DNA from: Butyrivibrio sp.
GTDB taxonomy: Bacteria > Bacillota > Clostridia > Lachnospirales > Lachnospiraceae
Direction of reading: 5' to 3'
NCBI GenBank assembly: GCA_017446685.1
Contig: JAFSQI010000058.1
Location: 1 to 64,000 of the forward strand
DNA: 64,000 nt
The position numbers and the translations under genes were made by a program. A model generated the notes under the pieces. That model worked only from the letters and a program-made list of their open reading frames with translations. It was not told where the DNA came from and ran no database searches. This document shows, in pieces, positions 55,411 through 64,000 of this stretch; positions within the stretch are counted from its first letter, which is position 1, and each line of letters begins with the position of its first letter.

Positions 55411-55890
55411 ATGGTATCAACTTGTCTTGATATGCTTGAAGATAGTCTTGTAAAAAAAATTGAAGTAATGAAAAAGATAGTGGAAGAAAATGAAAAGCAA
55501 AAAGAAATTCTTAATGATCCTGAAGAGGTAAATCTTAACGCTTTTGACAAGACACTTGACGAAAAAGGGGTTTTAGTTGATGAACTTTTAAAGCTCGATG
55601 ATGGTTTTCAATCTCTCTTTGACAGGGTAAAAGCAGAAGTAGGACAGAATAAGGAAAATTACAAAGACCAGATAGGACGGATGCAGGAGCTTATAAAAGA
55701 AATCAGTGGAATGAGTGCTTCAATTGAAGCTGCTGAATATAGAAATAAAAAGCTGGCAGAGAATTATTTCAGTGCAGAAAGAAAGCGGATGAATCAGAGT
55801 AAGCAGGTTTCGGCAGCGGCATTTAACTATTATAAGACTATGAGTAATTTTCAAAATATACCACCACAGTTTTTGGATAATAAGAACTGA
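55411..55890 (+). CDS. FlgN/FliT-like flagellar export chaperone (putative)
   Basis: The 159-residue protein is almost entirely helical, with a coiled-coil pattern (KKIVEENEKQKEILNDP, FDKTLDEKGVLVDELLKLDDG). Size, charge and position after fliS resemble FlgN or FliT chaperones, which escort hook-filament junction or cap proteins. Sequence similarity is not strong enough to choose between the two. It is the last gene of the flaG operon and ends at a terminator. Confidence 0.65.
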   Translation: MVSTCLDMLEDSLVKKIEVMKKIVEENEKQKEILNDPEEVNLNAFDKTLDEKGVLVDELLKLDDGFQSLFDRVKAEVGQNKENYKDQIGRMQELIKEISGMSASIEAAEYRNKKLAENYFSAERKRMNQSKQVSAAAFNYYKTMSNFQNIPPQFLDNKN

Positions 55891-55893
55891 TTC

Positions 55894-55924
55894 AAACAGG
55901 GATGCCGAAGAGCATCCCTGTTTT
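55894..55924. terminator. Bidirectional terminator
   Basis: AAACAGGGATGC pairs with GCATCCCTGTTT, with T-runs on both strands. It ends the flaG operon on the plus strand and the convergent glycosyltransferase gene on the minus strand. Confidence 0.9.
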
Positions 55925-55925
55925 A

Positions 55926-57077
55926 CTATTTACTTAATAGAATGTCAATCCTGTTTTCATATCTGAAATTGTTTTTTATGTTTTCCAGACCACCTAATGC
56001 TATTTTTGCTCGTTCATTTTCATGTTTAAGATAATATAATGCTTTTTCTACAGCGTCTTCAATTGATGAATACATGACGCATTCCTGCCCGTCTATAAAA
56101 TATTCATAGAGTTCCGATTGGTAGCCTGATAAAAGAAAACCTCCGCAGCCCATTATATCAAGTGCTCTTAATGGTATACCGGAGCGGTTTGCCTTTAGAA
56201 CCGGGCAGAGATTGATTTTGCTGGCTCTAAAGACCTGCGGCATTTCTGAAAGATAATTTACAGAGCCGCAGTAATTAACATTTTTTAGTATATTTTTTTC
56301 CTCATCAGTAAGCTCATAAGTAAAAAGCTTTACATTACAGACAGATGACAGAATCTTAAGTAAGGTCATTCTTTCAAGATGAGTTACATGTGAAGCTACC
56401 ATCCATGAGAGCTCTTTTTTTGAAACCTGAATGGCAGTATCCGACAGGCTTTTATATTGGTCACGCACGGTTTGGGAGAATTCTTCTGTAATGATTTCAT
56501 CTACTATATATGCGCCATATAATTGTAGCTGCGCCTTTATGAGAGAATCAATGTATCCCTTTTGATAATCTGTCATATATGACATTAGTGCGGGGAGCAT
56601 TGATTGATACAGTTTTCCAACAAAAGAGATATCACATGAGTACTTGTTGTAATCTGTTTTTATAGCGGAGAGTCTGTCGGTGTTCACTGCAAGAGGAAGG
56701 TAGTACACGTTAGTGAGCCCCATGGCACTATAGGTTTCATAGTCAGCTCTGGCAAAGAAGAATATCCTGTTGCATGTATAGTCCATACATTCGGTGCTGA
56801 CAAGATTAGGGGGGGAATCAAAAAACCAGGAAACATACTTTATTCCATGATTATTACAGACTTTTGACACTACCGGCCAAAAATTTGTGGTGAGAACAAG
56901 ATCGTAGTGTCCTTCTTTCAGAATGCTTTCCATATTCGCAGTGAAGGCATCATCATTATATTTGTCCAGCTCTTTCCGGTAAGTGATATTGTTGCATTTG
57001 TGTCCTGCTTTTTCCAGGAAAAAAACAAGGTCATACTGGATATATGAATTTAAAAAATCATATAGTAGAATGTTCAT
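55926..57077 (-). CDS. CgeB-like glycosyltransferase (copy 2)
   Basis: The 383-residue protein has the same two-domain plan as copies 1 and 3: MNILLYDFLNSYIQYDLVFF at the start, KYVSWFFDSPPN, then SKINLCPVLKANRSGIPLRA and DIMGCGGFLLSGYQSELYEY. It is convergent with the flaG operon and lies downstream of the licD gene on the minus strand with a 91-bp gap. The divergence from the other copies suggests different sugar or acceptor specificity. A role in flagellin modification is inferred from position. Confidence 0.8.
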   Translation of the reverse strand: MNILLYDFLNSYIQYDLVFFLEKAGHKCNNITYRKELDKYNDDAFTANMESILKEGHYDLVLTTNFWPVVSKVCNNHGIKYVSWFFDSPPNLVSTECMDYTCNRIFFFARADYETYSAMGLTNVYYLPLAVNTDRLSAIKTDYNKYSCDISFVGKLYQSMLPALMSYMTDYQKGYIDSLIKAQLQLYGAYIVDEIITEEFSQTVRDQYKSLSDTAIQVSKKELSWMVASHVTHLERMTLLKILSSVCNVKLFTYELTDEEKNILKNVNYCGSVNYLSEMPQVFRASKINLCPVLKANRSGIPLRALDIMGCGGFLLSGYQSELYEYFIDGQECVMYSSIEDAVEKALYYLKHENERAKIALGGLENIKNNFRYENRIDILLSK

Positions 57078-57168
57078 GGATTATTCACCTTCATAGTACA
57101 TAGAATCAGATGTGTTACTGTTCTGTTTCTGAATAGTATCTTAATATCAACGTATTGCCGGCTCGATG

Positions 57169-59148
57169 TTAAATAGTAATACTTTGTAACATTACAGGGA
57201 TATTTAAATTTACGCATTTATTGGCATATGGAGAAGAATCACCGTAATAGGCATCCCATCTTTCAATGTAATTCTCAGATTCATTTTTTTCATCATAAAT
57301 ACAGTTTTTTGATTTTTTCATATTTTCAATGAAGTCAATGTATTTTTTATAGAGCGTATTGTCTATGCCGGGTAATTCGTCTAAAATCTGCTTTTGAGGA
57401 AGAAAAACAACAATGATTTTATCTCCATTTTCTTCAAATACAGACAGACTTCGGTAAAGCTTGTCAATCGATTTTTCTTTTCCTCTGAGTAGGAAACTGA
57501 TAGTGATGTGATAAATAAGTATTTTTTTATGATCTTTATTCTCAAAAAGAGATGATAATTCCGATTTACCGGTATTATTTTTTTCTAATTCATTTTTAGT
57601 ATTTTCAAGGTATTTTTTCTCGACCAGATCAGTTATTAAGACAGCTTTTTGTTCCCAATAAGCTGTTGTATCATTTCCACATAATTCGGTCATGTGGGAT
57701 ATGTAAAAATTCCGTGTTTTTTCATCTGCCAGGATTATCCTGTCTGCATTAATTACAGCTTCTTGTTCAATAAATACAGAAATTGCAGCAGAGGTTTTAT
57801 CACCGTCCGAGATTGGAGCATCCATTTCCATATAAGGAATGTAAATCAGCTCGTCAGTAAATCTTAATAGATTTGCTGAATAGAAATATTCATGAACGGT
57901 CATGAAAGTACACCATCCGTCATAAGGAACCTGAATGAAAATTTTATCAGGATGTATGCTTTCAAAATCAAATTTTTCGCAGTCCGATATATTTAAATAA
58001 TCAGGGAAAAGATGCCGTTCATCATGTTTTTCCCCAATGTTTCCGTTATAATCACAGTCGTAGTAGAAAATCGGAAGTACGTAGACATCTGTATTTTCAT
58101 TTGAACTGTATTGTTTCCATAAGGGCTCCATGGTGTGCCACCACCTGGCTTTACAAGGCAGAAACACAACAGTTTCATGATTGGATTTTTTTTGTGGAGC
58201 TATGTTTTGGCATGCAATATCTGATGCAGCTCTTTTAACATAGCGCTGAACACTTGTTAGAAGTTCCACGTAATCAATGGTATACCTATAGGGATTTCGC
58301 CCGATATTATTTTTTAAAATCTTTTCCTGCTCTGCATAAACAGGATAATTGTGCATTCCTCCGCTCTTATTTACTTTCATGAAATCGCCATAATCAAGTT
58401 CCAGGATTTCATCATATCTTGCAGCAGCATTAACAAAGGTGTGTTCAAAAGAAAGCCTGGTTATATTTTCATACAGTTCTTTTGGAAAAATATGATTACC
58501 GGATGAAATAAAAAATGGCATTAATGCAACATTTTTTGCATTTTCACAAGGACATTCACTGTATACTTCTTCAATTTCCAATAAAAGCTTTCTTTTTTGT
58601 GTTTCGTTTGAATCCACAAGTTTTGATGTTAGTGCCGCAGCCCTTTGAGTACGGTCATTTTCTTTTTCCTGATCATCATATACGCCGTCCAATGGGAAAA
58701 TGTCAACACCAACTGTATAAGGGCATCCGAAGTTTTCTGCAAGATGCTTTTGACTGTAATTAATTGTGGATGAATTGATAATCCGCCCTGTTATTTCTTC
58801 ATAGCCGGGAGTATTTCTAATGGTGAGAATTTTGTAGCTTTCAGGAGCTTCTTTTTTTGCTGCTTCAAAAAAAATGTTCCAGTCCTCTCTGAACATACAG
58901 ATATCAAGGTCATCATCCCAAGGAATATATCCGCCGTGACGTACAGCACCAATCAACGTGCCATAGTCTGCAAACCATCTAAGGTTGTGTCTTTCGCATA
59001 TTCCATCAATAACAGACAGAACCTTGAGCTGCGCTGCCCAATATCTTTTCATCATTGACGAAATGAAAAATCCTTCACGAACTTCATCTTCAAAGAAAGA
59101 AGGGGGAAAGTATAGGTTATTCAGTTCAGTTGATTGTATTTGTGCCAA
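57169..59148 (-). CDS. LicD-family protein with a C-terminal glycerophosphotransferase-like region
   Basis: Residues about 30-270 form a LicD nucleotidyltransferase-fold domain (RWFADYGTLIGAVRHGGYIP, WDDDLDICM with the catalytic Asp residues). Residues about 325-640 resemble CDP-glycerol:polyol transferase-type proteins (VVFLPCKARWWHTMEPLW, then YPYD-like QVPYDGW) without a clear membrane span. LicD proteins add phosphocholine or other phospho-ligands to surface glycans. Start is TTG at 59148 with AAGGA upstream. It sits among glycosyltransferases near flagellins, so it may decorate a flagellar glycan. Confidence 0.78.
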   Translation of the reverse strand: MAQIQSTELNNLYFPPSFFEDEVREGFFISSMMKRYWAAQLKVLSVIDGICERHNLRWFADYGTLIGAVRHGGYIPWDDDLDICMFREDWNIFFEAAKKEAPESYKILTIRNTPGYEEITGRIINSSTINYSQKHLAENFGCPYTVGVDIFPLDGVYDDQEKENDRTQRAAALTSKLVDSNETQKRKLLLEIEEVYSECPCENAKNVALMPFFISSGNHIFPKELYENITRLSFEHTFVNAAARYDEILELDYGDFMKVNKSGGMHNYPVYAEQEKILKNNIGRNPYRYTIDYVELLTSVQRYVKRAASDIACQNIAPQKKSNHETVVFLPCKARWWHTMEPLWKQYSSNENTDVYVLPIFYYDCDYNGNIGEKHDERHLFPDYLNISDCEKFDFESIHPDKIFIQVPYDGWCTFMTVHEYFYSANLLRFTDELIYIPYMEMDAPISDGDKTSAAISVFIEQEAVINADRIILADEKTRNFYISHMTELCGNDTTAYWEQKAVLITDLVEKKYLENTKNELEKNNTGKSELSSLFENKDHKKILIYHITISFLLRGKEKSIDKLYRSLSVFEENGDKIIVVFLPQKQILDELPGIDNTLYKKYIDFIENMKKSKNCIYDEKNESENYIERWDAYYGDSSPYANKCVNLNIPVMLQSITI

Positions 59149-59316
59149 AATATGTCCTTAACTCCTAAAGGCTGTTTGATCTGATAAGAAAGTATACTTT
59201 GAGGTATTCAAAATATGGTTTACGGTTTTAAATATATTCTATCACATTAAAACGAATAATTATATTATAATAGAAAGTAGAAGATGAGGTTGATTGGGAA
59301 GAGGCAAAGATAGTAA

Positions 59317-60489
59317 ATGAATATTATTTTTTACAGATACAATAGTATATGTGAGCCTGATTATATAGAAGCATTTAAAAAAATTGGAATAAACGTGATA
59401 GAAGACAAGGATGGTTCAAATTTTCAAATTGATGTGCAAGAGAAGATTATGAATCTTGGTGAAATTATAGCCAGAGAAAAACCTATGTTTGTTTTTTCAA
59501 TTAATTTCTTTCCATTAGTATCAAGAGTATGCGATAGAATTGGAGTTAAATATCTTACGGAAACCGTAGACTGCCCAGTGTTCGAAATATATCATAGTGA
59601 AATTAGAAATACTTGCAATAATGTGTTTTTATTTGATTATGCGCAGTATTTGTCTGTAAAAAATGAAAATCCAAATGGAATATTTTATCTCCCTTTGGGG
59701 GCGCCGGTGGAAAGAGTGAGTTCTTTGCTGGGAAATGAAAAAAAGTATAAATATGATATATCATTTGTTGGCTCATTATATAACGAGAAAGATCCTTTTA
59801 TGAATCTGAAAATATCTGAGCCAAGTAGAATAAAACTTCAGGAGCTTATGGAAAAACAGATATTGGAAGAGCCTTGTGGAATAAATTACATTAAAGAAAA
59901 TTTACTTGAGAAAGATATAGCGGAGTTAAAAAGAGATGGCTGTTCCAATCCTTTTGTTGGTACTATTGAAAATATTGATACATTTGTTGCAATAAATAAT
60001 TATTTGACATATCACATGGCTTATATGGAAAGAGTCAGATATTTAAATAAACTGGCAGAAGAATTTGGAGAAGGGGTAGTTAATATTTTTACCGGAAGTA
60101 TGAGTAATGAATTATCATGCGGAGTTGATTTACATGATAGTGTAAAGACTCTTACTGAAATGCCTTTTGTTTTCAGACAAAGCAAAATTAATCTGAATAT
60201 TACTATGCGCTCGATTCAAACAGGCATACCGCAGAGAGTATGGGATGTTATGGCATGCAGGGGGTTTCTTTTGACTAATTATCAGCCTGAGCTTGAGGAA
60301 TATTTTGATGTAGGTACACATCTTGAGACTTTTTGCAGTTACGAAGAGCTTAAAGAAAAAGCGATGTATTATTTATCACATGATGCCGAAAGGGAAAAAA
60401 TCGCACATAACGGTTATGAGGAAGTCAAGGAAAAACATTCGGTAGTTAATAGAGTCATGAGCATGATAAGGATGGTTTCAACAAAATAA
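59317..60489 (+). CDS. CgeB-like glycosyltransferase (copy 3)
   Basis: The 390-residue protein starts MNIIFYRYNSICEPDYIEAF and has the C-terminal signature SKINLNITMRSIQTGIPQRV, DVMACRGFLLTNYQPELEEY. It is the closest upstream neighbour of the first flagellin gene and is divergent from licD. A TATAAT lies about 46 bases upstream, without a clear -35. Flagellin O-glycosylation is inferred from position; the Ser/Thr content of the flagellin offers acceptors. Confidence 0.8.
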   Translation: MNIIFYRYNSICEPDYIEAFKKIGINVIEDKDGSNFQIDVQEKIMNLGEIIAREKPMFVFSINFFPLVSRVCDRIGVKYLTETVDCPVFEIYHSEIRNTCNNVFLFDYAQYLSVKNENPNGIFYLPLGAPVERVSSLLGNEKKYKYDISFVGSLYNEKDPFMNLKISEPSRIKLQELMEKQILEEPCGINYIKENLLEKDIAELKRDGCSNPFVGTIENIDTFVAINNYLTYHMAYMERVRYLNKLAEEFGEGVVNIFTGSMSNELSCGVDLHDSVKTLTEMPFVFRQSKINLNITMRSIQTGIPQRVWDVMACRGFLLTNYQPELEEYFDVGTHLETFCSYEELKEKAMYYLSHDAEREKIAHNGYEEVKEKHSVVNRVMSMIRMVSTK

Positions 60490-60541
60490 TATAAAATTTC
60501 AAATTTTATACAAAATTACGAAAAAAAATTTAAAAACAAGG

Positions 60542-60568
60542 TTAATTAAATAAAAACTTAGCCGATAC
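60542..60568 (+). promoter_or_regulatory. Sigma-28 promoter of flagellin gene 1
   Basis: TTAATTAA, an 11-base spacer and GCCGATAC. The -10 is near consensus and the -35 is imperfect, so this promoter looks weaker than that of flagellin gene 2. Confidence 0.65.
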
Positions 60569-60588
60569 AATATTTGTAAAAAATAACA

Positions 60589-60620
60589 GCAGCCATGGAA
60601 GGGACTCCACATTTAGCTGC
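60589..60620 (+). promoter_or_regulatory. Leader hairpin of flagellin gene 1
   Basis: GCAGC at 60589-60593 pairs with GCTGC at 60616-60620, and TGGA at 60596 with TCCA at 60606. The GGA lies in the stem; a second GGA overlaps the Shine-Dalgarno site (CATGGAGG). Two GGA motifs in a flagellin leader recall CsrA sites of Bacillus hag. No csrA gene is in this window, so this is a suggestion. Confidence 0.35.
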
Positions 60621-60679
60621 AAACTAAAAAGAAGGAAAGGCAGCAGGGAAGCGGGCCCCGTTCATGGAGGATTATAAAA

Positions 60680-61498
60680 ATGGTAGTACAACACAATATT
60701 TCTGCAATGAATGCTAACAGACAGCTTGGAATCACAACTGATGTCCAAAAGAAATCAAGCGAAAAGCTTTCATCAGGTTATCGGATTAATCGTGCGGCTG
60801 ATGATGCTGCAGGACTTGCTATTTCTGAAAAAATGAGACGTCAGGTAAGAGGTCTTACTCAGGCATCTGCAAATGCTCAGGACGGTATCTCAGCGGTTCA
60901 GACGGCAGAGGGTGCGCTTAATGAAGTTCATGATATGCTACAGAGAATGAATGAACTTGCTGTAAAGGCCGCCAATGATACATTACAGTCAACGGATCGT
61001 TCTTACATAAAGTCAGAAATAAATGCGCTGGCTTCAGAGATTTCACGTACTGCAGCCTCGACGCAGTTTAATAATCAGAATCTTCTTGATGGAACATTTA
61101 CAAATAAGAATCTGCAGGTTGGTTCAGATTCAGATGCTCAGAATCAGATTATAATTTGTATTGAAGAAATGTCAGCGACGCATATCGGGGTTAATGATTT
61201 GCAGGTAAGTACTCATGATGTGGCAAAGTCGGCAATAACTTCTATTAAAGAAGCCTTGATTTCAGTTTCCAAGCAAAGATCAGATCTTGGGGCTATTCAG
61301 AACCGATTGGAACATACTATTAAGAATCTGGATAATGTAGTTGAGAATACTCAGGCTGCAGAGTCGCTTATACGTGATACAGATATGGCTGAAGAGATGG
61401 TAAGATATTCAAATAACAATATTTTGATGCAGGCCGGTCAGTCTATGCTTGCACAGGCAAATCAGAGTAACCAGGGAGTACTCTCTCTTCTTCAGTAA
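60680..61498 (+). CDS. Flagellin 1
   Basis: The 272-residue flagellin has the conserved D0/D1 ends (NISAMNANRQLGI, SSGYRINRAADDAAGLAISE, the C-terminal NQSNQGVLSLLQ) and a very short central region, as is usual for filament proteins of about 270 residues. TGGAGG precedes the ATG. Compared with flagellin 2 its codons are less optimal (CGG, CGT, ATA) and its promoter weaker, so it is probably the minor filament protein. A terminator follows. Confidence 0.95.
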   Translation: MVVQHNISAMNANRQLGITTDVQKKSSEKLSSGYRINRAADDAAGLAISEKMRRQVRGLTQASANAQDGISAVQTAEGALNEVHDMLQRMNELAVKAANDTLQSTDRSYIKSEINALASEISRTAASTQFNNQNLLDGTFTNKNLQVGSDSDAQNQIIICIEEMSATHIGVNDLQVSTHDVAKSAITSIKEALISVSKQRSDLGAIQNRLEHTIKNLDNVVENTQAAESLIRDTDMAEEMVRYSNNNILMQAGQSMLAQANQSNQGVLSLLQ

Positions 61499-61528
61499 TG
61501 TTTAATATGTTTAATATGTTTTGAATGT

Positions 61529-61562
61529 GTGGATGCGAAGAAGTGTTTCGCATCCACTTTTT
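61529..61562 (+). terminator. Terminator of flagellin gene 1
   Basis: An 11-bp stem, GTGGATGCGAA with TTCGCATCCAC, is followed by TTTTT. Confidence 0.92.
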
Positions 61563-61651
61563 ATTGTTATTCAGTCTGGTTTAGACTAAACTGTAATTAT
61601 AAGAATTATAAATTATGAAAATAATCTTAAAAAATGCAGGAGAAAAGAGGA

Positions 61652-63263
61652 ATGGGAATATACTTAAATCCTGGAAATGAGAATTTTACAGAACATATCA
61701 GAGCAAAAATTTATGTAGATAAAACAATGATGATTGAGGTCATAAATAAGTATATGGATGAAAGCAACAAGTATATTTGCATTTCACGTCCTCGCAGATT
61801 TGGGAAAACTATTACAGGAAATATGCTTGCGGCATATTATTCAAAGGGATGTGATTCAAGACAGTTGTTTTCAGATTATAAAATTGCCCAATGTGAAGAC
61901 TTTGAGGAAAAGCTTAATAAATATAATGTTATTCAAATAGATATGAATAGCGAATATCAAAATACTGCTGATAAAGAAAATCTTATCGCAATTCTTTCCA
62001 AAAAAATAATTAAAGAAATAAAAGACAGTTTTACCAATATTGCTGTTGAGGATAACGGTTCTCTGGCAGAAACTATTTTGTCAGTTTATACATTGACACA
62101 AGAAACTTTTGTTATTTTGCTGGATGAATATGATATTCTTGTAAGAGAAAGGGTTTCCAACAGGCTATTTAATGAATATTTAAGCTTTTTAAATGGGCTG
62201 TTTAAGAGCAATACTTTACGACCTGCAATTTCATTGGCATATATTACAGGGATACTTCCGGTAGTAAGAGATAAAATACAGTCAAAGCTAAACAATTTTC
62301 GTGAATATACATTTATAAATGCAATAAATCTTGCGGAATATGTTGGTTTTACATCAAAAGAAGTGAAAAATCTCTGTGAGCAATATTCGATTGATTTTAA
62401 TGAATGTAAGGCATGGTATGATGGATATAAACAGCGTGGAATTGAAATATATAATCCGGAGTCTGTTGTAAAATGTATTGAGGATGAGCAGTTTGAAGGC
62501 TATTGGAGTAAAACATCATCTTATCAGGTAATTGCTGACAGACTTAGTCAGAATTTCCAGGGAACCAAGGATGATGTTGTAAGGATGCTTTCAGGGGAAT
62601 GCGTTGACGTTAATGTGACAAGCTTTCTTAATACATTGAACAATTTTGTTACCAAGGATGATGTATTTACATATCTTATTCATCTGGGTTACCTGGCTTA
62701 TGATTATGGAGAACAGACCTGCAGAATTCCTAATAGGGAAGTAAGGCAGGAATGGATTAATGCGATTACAGCCCTTGACGATTATAAAGTTACTAATAAG
62801 ATAATACAGGATTCAAAGAGGCTTTTGCAAAGTACAATCGATGGTGATGCCAAGGCGGTTGAAGAAGCACTTGATTTGAGCCATATTCATGTCACGTCAA
62901 ATCGCAGTTACAACAATGAAGATGCACTTCAAAGTGCAATTTACCTTGCGTATATATGCACTCAATAAATACATGATAGTAAAAGAAATGACAACAGGCA
63001 AAGGATTTGCAGATGTAGTATTTATACCGTATGATTCCACACTACCTGCCATGATCATTGAACTCAAGAAAAACAAGACTGCTGAAAGTGCCATTGATCA
63101 AATTAAAGAGCGAAAATACTTTGACTGTTTGAGAGGGTATATGGGAGAGCTACTTTTTGTGGGAATAAATTATGATGAGAACACCAAAAAACATAGTTGC
63201 ATCATAAAAAAGTTTGTCAAAAGTGAAGGAGGCACGGAACCAGATAAAAAGGCGAAAATATGA
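61652..63263 (+). pseudogene. AAA-ATPase with PD-(D/E)XK-like C-terminus, frameshifted
   Basis: The first part (MGIYLNPGNENF, YVDKTMMIEVIN, the P-loop-like RPRRFGKTITGNML, LLDEYDILV) is the AAA-like domain of a family common in Lachnospiraceae and Bacteroidetes. The nuclease-like end (TGKGFADVVFIP, AMIIELKKNKTAESAI) lies in the next frame. The shift falls in TATATAT at 62951-62957: with one more TA the reading would be LAYIYALNKYMIV, the family sequence, so a loss of two bases explains it. The broken gene lies between the two flagellin genes. Confidence 0.8.
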
Positions 63264-63382
63264 GGAATCGATCTTAAGCGAAGGCTATTGCAGTGTTATT
63301 TCCTACGGGATATGTTTTTGTAAAAAGAGTTGTATTGTTGAATGTGGAGAATAATTTTATATTTTTTTTAAAAAATCACCCC

Positions 63383-63409
63383 TAAAGTTTTTATAATTAT
63401 AGTCGATAA
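63383..63409 (+). promoter_or_regulatory. Sigma-28 promoter of flagellin gene 2
   Basis: TAAAGTTT, an 11-base spacer and GTCGATAA, one mismatch from the flagellar consensus. It lies about 110 bases before the start. Confidence 0.85.
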
Positions 63410-63519
63410 TAAGAGTGTAAACAAAATTGAAACTGATTCATGCCAGCAGTGAGTCAGCTTCAAAAACAAGTAAACGAGCAGCAAGGATGTTGCCGTATAT
63501 ATTCAAGGAGGAATAAATT

Positions 63520-64000
63520 ATGGTAGTACAACACAACGTCACAGCAATGAACGCAAACAGACAGCTTGGAATTACAACTGGTAATCAGGCTAAGTCAAGT
63601 GAGAAGTTATCATCTGGCTACAAGATCAACAGAGCAGCAGATGATGCAGCAGGACTCTCAATTTCTGAGAAAATGAGACGTCAGGTAAGAGGTCTTACAC
63701 AGGCTTCTGCAAATGCTCAAGATGGTATCTCTACTGTACAGACAGCAGAAGGTGCTCTTAATGAAGTTCATGATATGCTTCAGAGAATGAATGAACTTGC
63801 AACTAAGGCTGCAAATGATACATTACAGTCAGTTGACCGTTCTTACATCAAGTCAGAGATTACTGCTCTTGCATCAGAAATTTCACGTACAGCAGCAGCT
63901 ACAGAGTTCAACAATCAGAAACTTCTTGATGGATCATTTACCAATAAGAACCTTCAGGTAGGATCTGAGACAGAAACAAAGAACCAGATTAATATCTGCA
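63520..64000 (+). CDS. Flagellin 2 (partial, runs off the window)
   Basis: The reading starts MVVQHNVTAMNANRQLGIT after AAGGAGG and is open to the end of the window (160 residues). It is very similar to flagellin 1 in the D0/D1 region (SSGYKINRAADDAAGLSISE, then VRGLTQASANAQDGIS) but uses the codons of highly expressed genes (CTT, ACA, GCA). With its near-consensus sigma-28 promoter it is probably the major filament protein. The C-terminal end is outside the window. Confidence 0.95.
   Translation, partial: MVVQHNVTAMNANRQLGITTGNQAKSSEKLSSGYKINRAADDAAGLSISEKMRRQVRGLTQASANAQDGISTVQTAEGALNEVHDMLQRMNELATKAANDTLQSVDRSYIKSEITALASEISRTAAATEFNNQKLLDGSFTNKNLQVGSETETKNQINIC

Noticed and set aside
62889..63263. 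A separate gene after the ATPase gene
   Set aside because: Its first 26 residues translate the ATPase gene out of frame, and the rest is the missing C-terminus of that protein. A frameshift explains both.
1..64000. Insertion sequences, phage integrases or CRISPR arrays
   Set aside because: No transposase, integrase, or regular short repeats were found in reading the window; the accessory islet at 12.3-15.3 kb has no recognisable mobility gene or flanking repeat.

Overview
The window looks like chromosomal DNA of an AT-rich, motile, anaerobic member of the Firmicutes, most likely a Lachnospiraceae bacterium of the Butyrivibrio/Pseudobutyrivibrio type. The reasons are Gram-positive Shine-Dalgarno sites and sigma-A promoters, a DUF951-rpsF-ssb-rpsR block, a DUF5688 protein, lipoprotein-type ABC receptors for oligosaccharides, sigma-28 flagellin promoters and flagellar glycosylation-type genes. 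This placement is inferred from gene families and was not tested by a search.

Layout. (1) 1-1.2 kb: tRNA-Glu, tRNA-Cys and an S1-repeat protein. (2) 1.3-9.9 kb: a pectin (rhamnogalacturonan-I) use locus with a GH112 phosphorylase and a GH105 unsaturated rhamnogalacturonyl hydrolase on the minus strand, divergent from an AraC regulator, two LplB/YtcP-type permeases and a lipoprotein receptor. There is no ATPase gene, so a shared MsmX-type ATPase is presumed. (3) 10-12.2 kb: housekeeping genes for a sirtuin, DUF951, bS6, SSB and bS18. (4) 12.3-15.3 kb: a small accessory islet (DUF5688, RadC-like JAB protein, one unknown) ending in two broken genes, a SprT-like peptidase and a GH43 scrap. (5) 15.3-33.3 kb: a nitrogen-acquisition island. 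It holds a MerR regulator, three ureohydrolase (agmatinase/arginase-fold) domains in two genes (one a tandem fusion), a divergent five-gene Dpp/Opp/Nik-type ABC importer behind an attenuator-like leader, an Amt-PII fusion, a MATE transporter and a complete urease operon (ureAB fusion, C, E, F, G, D). The simplest reading is import of a guanidino compound or peptide, release of urea by the ureohydrolases, hydrolysis of urea by urease, and ammonium handling by Amt-PII. (6) 33.4-33.7 kb: a decayed pdxT. (7) 33.8-42 kb: a compact biosynthetic cluster with a fused AccD-AccA carboxyltransferase, a type II thioesterase, a discrete malonyl transacylase and a 1660-residue megasynthase ordered FAAL-ACP-KS-ACP-alpha-oxoamine synthase. 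Its predicted product is a fatty-acyl alpha-aminoketone. (8) 42-52.7 kb: signalling genes under their own promoter, namely an HD-GYP protein, two large hybrid histidine kinases with receiver and Hpt domains, a DNA-binding-free response regulator and a CgeB-like glycosyltransferase. (9) 52.7-64 kb: flaG-fliD-fliS-chaperone, more CgeB-like glycosyltransferases and a LicD protein, and two flagellin genes (the second cut by the window end) flanking a frameshifted AAA-ATPase/nuclease-like gene.

The two most unusual systems are the PKS/alpha-oxoamine synthase cluster, which may make a small lipid aminoketone and lies beside membrane hybrid kinases, and the ureohydrolase-urease island with its fused double ureohydrolase and its probable attenuator. 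Functions are assigned from sequence motifs and gene context only.
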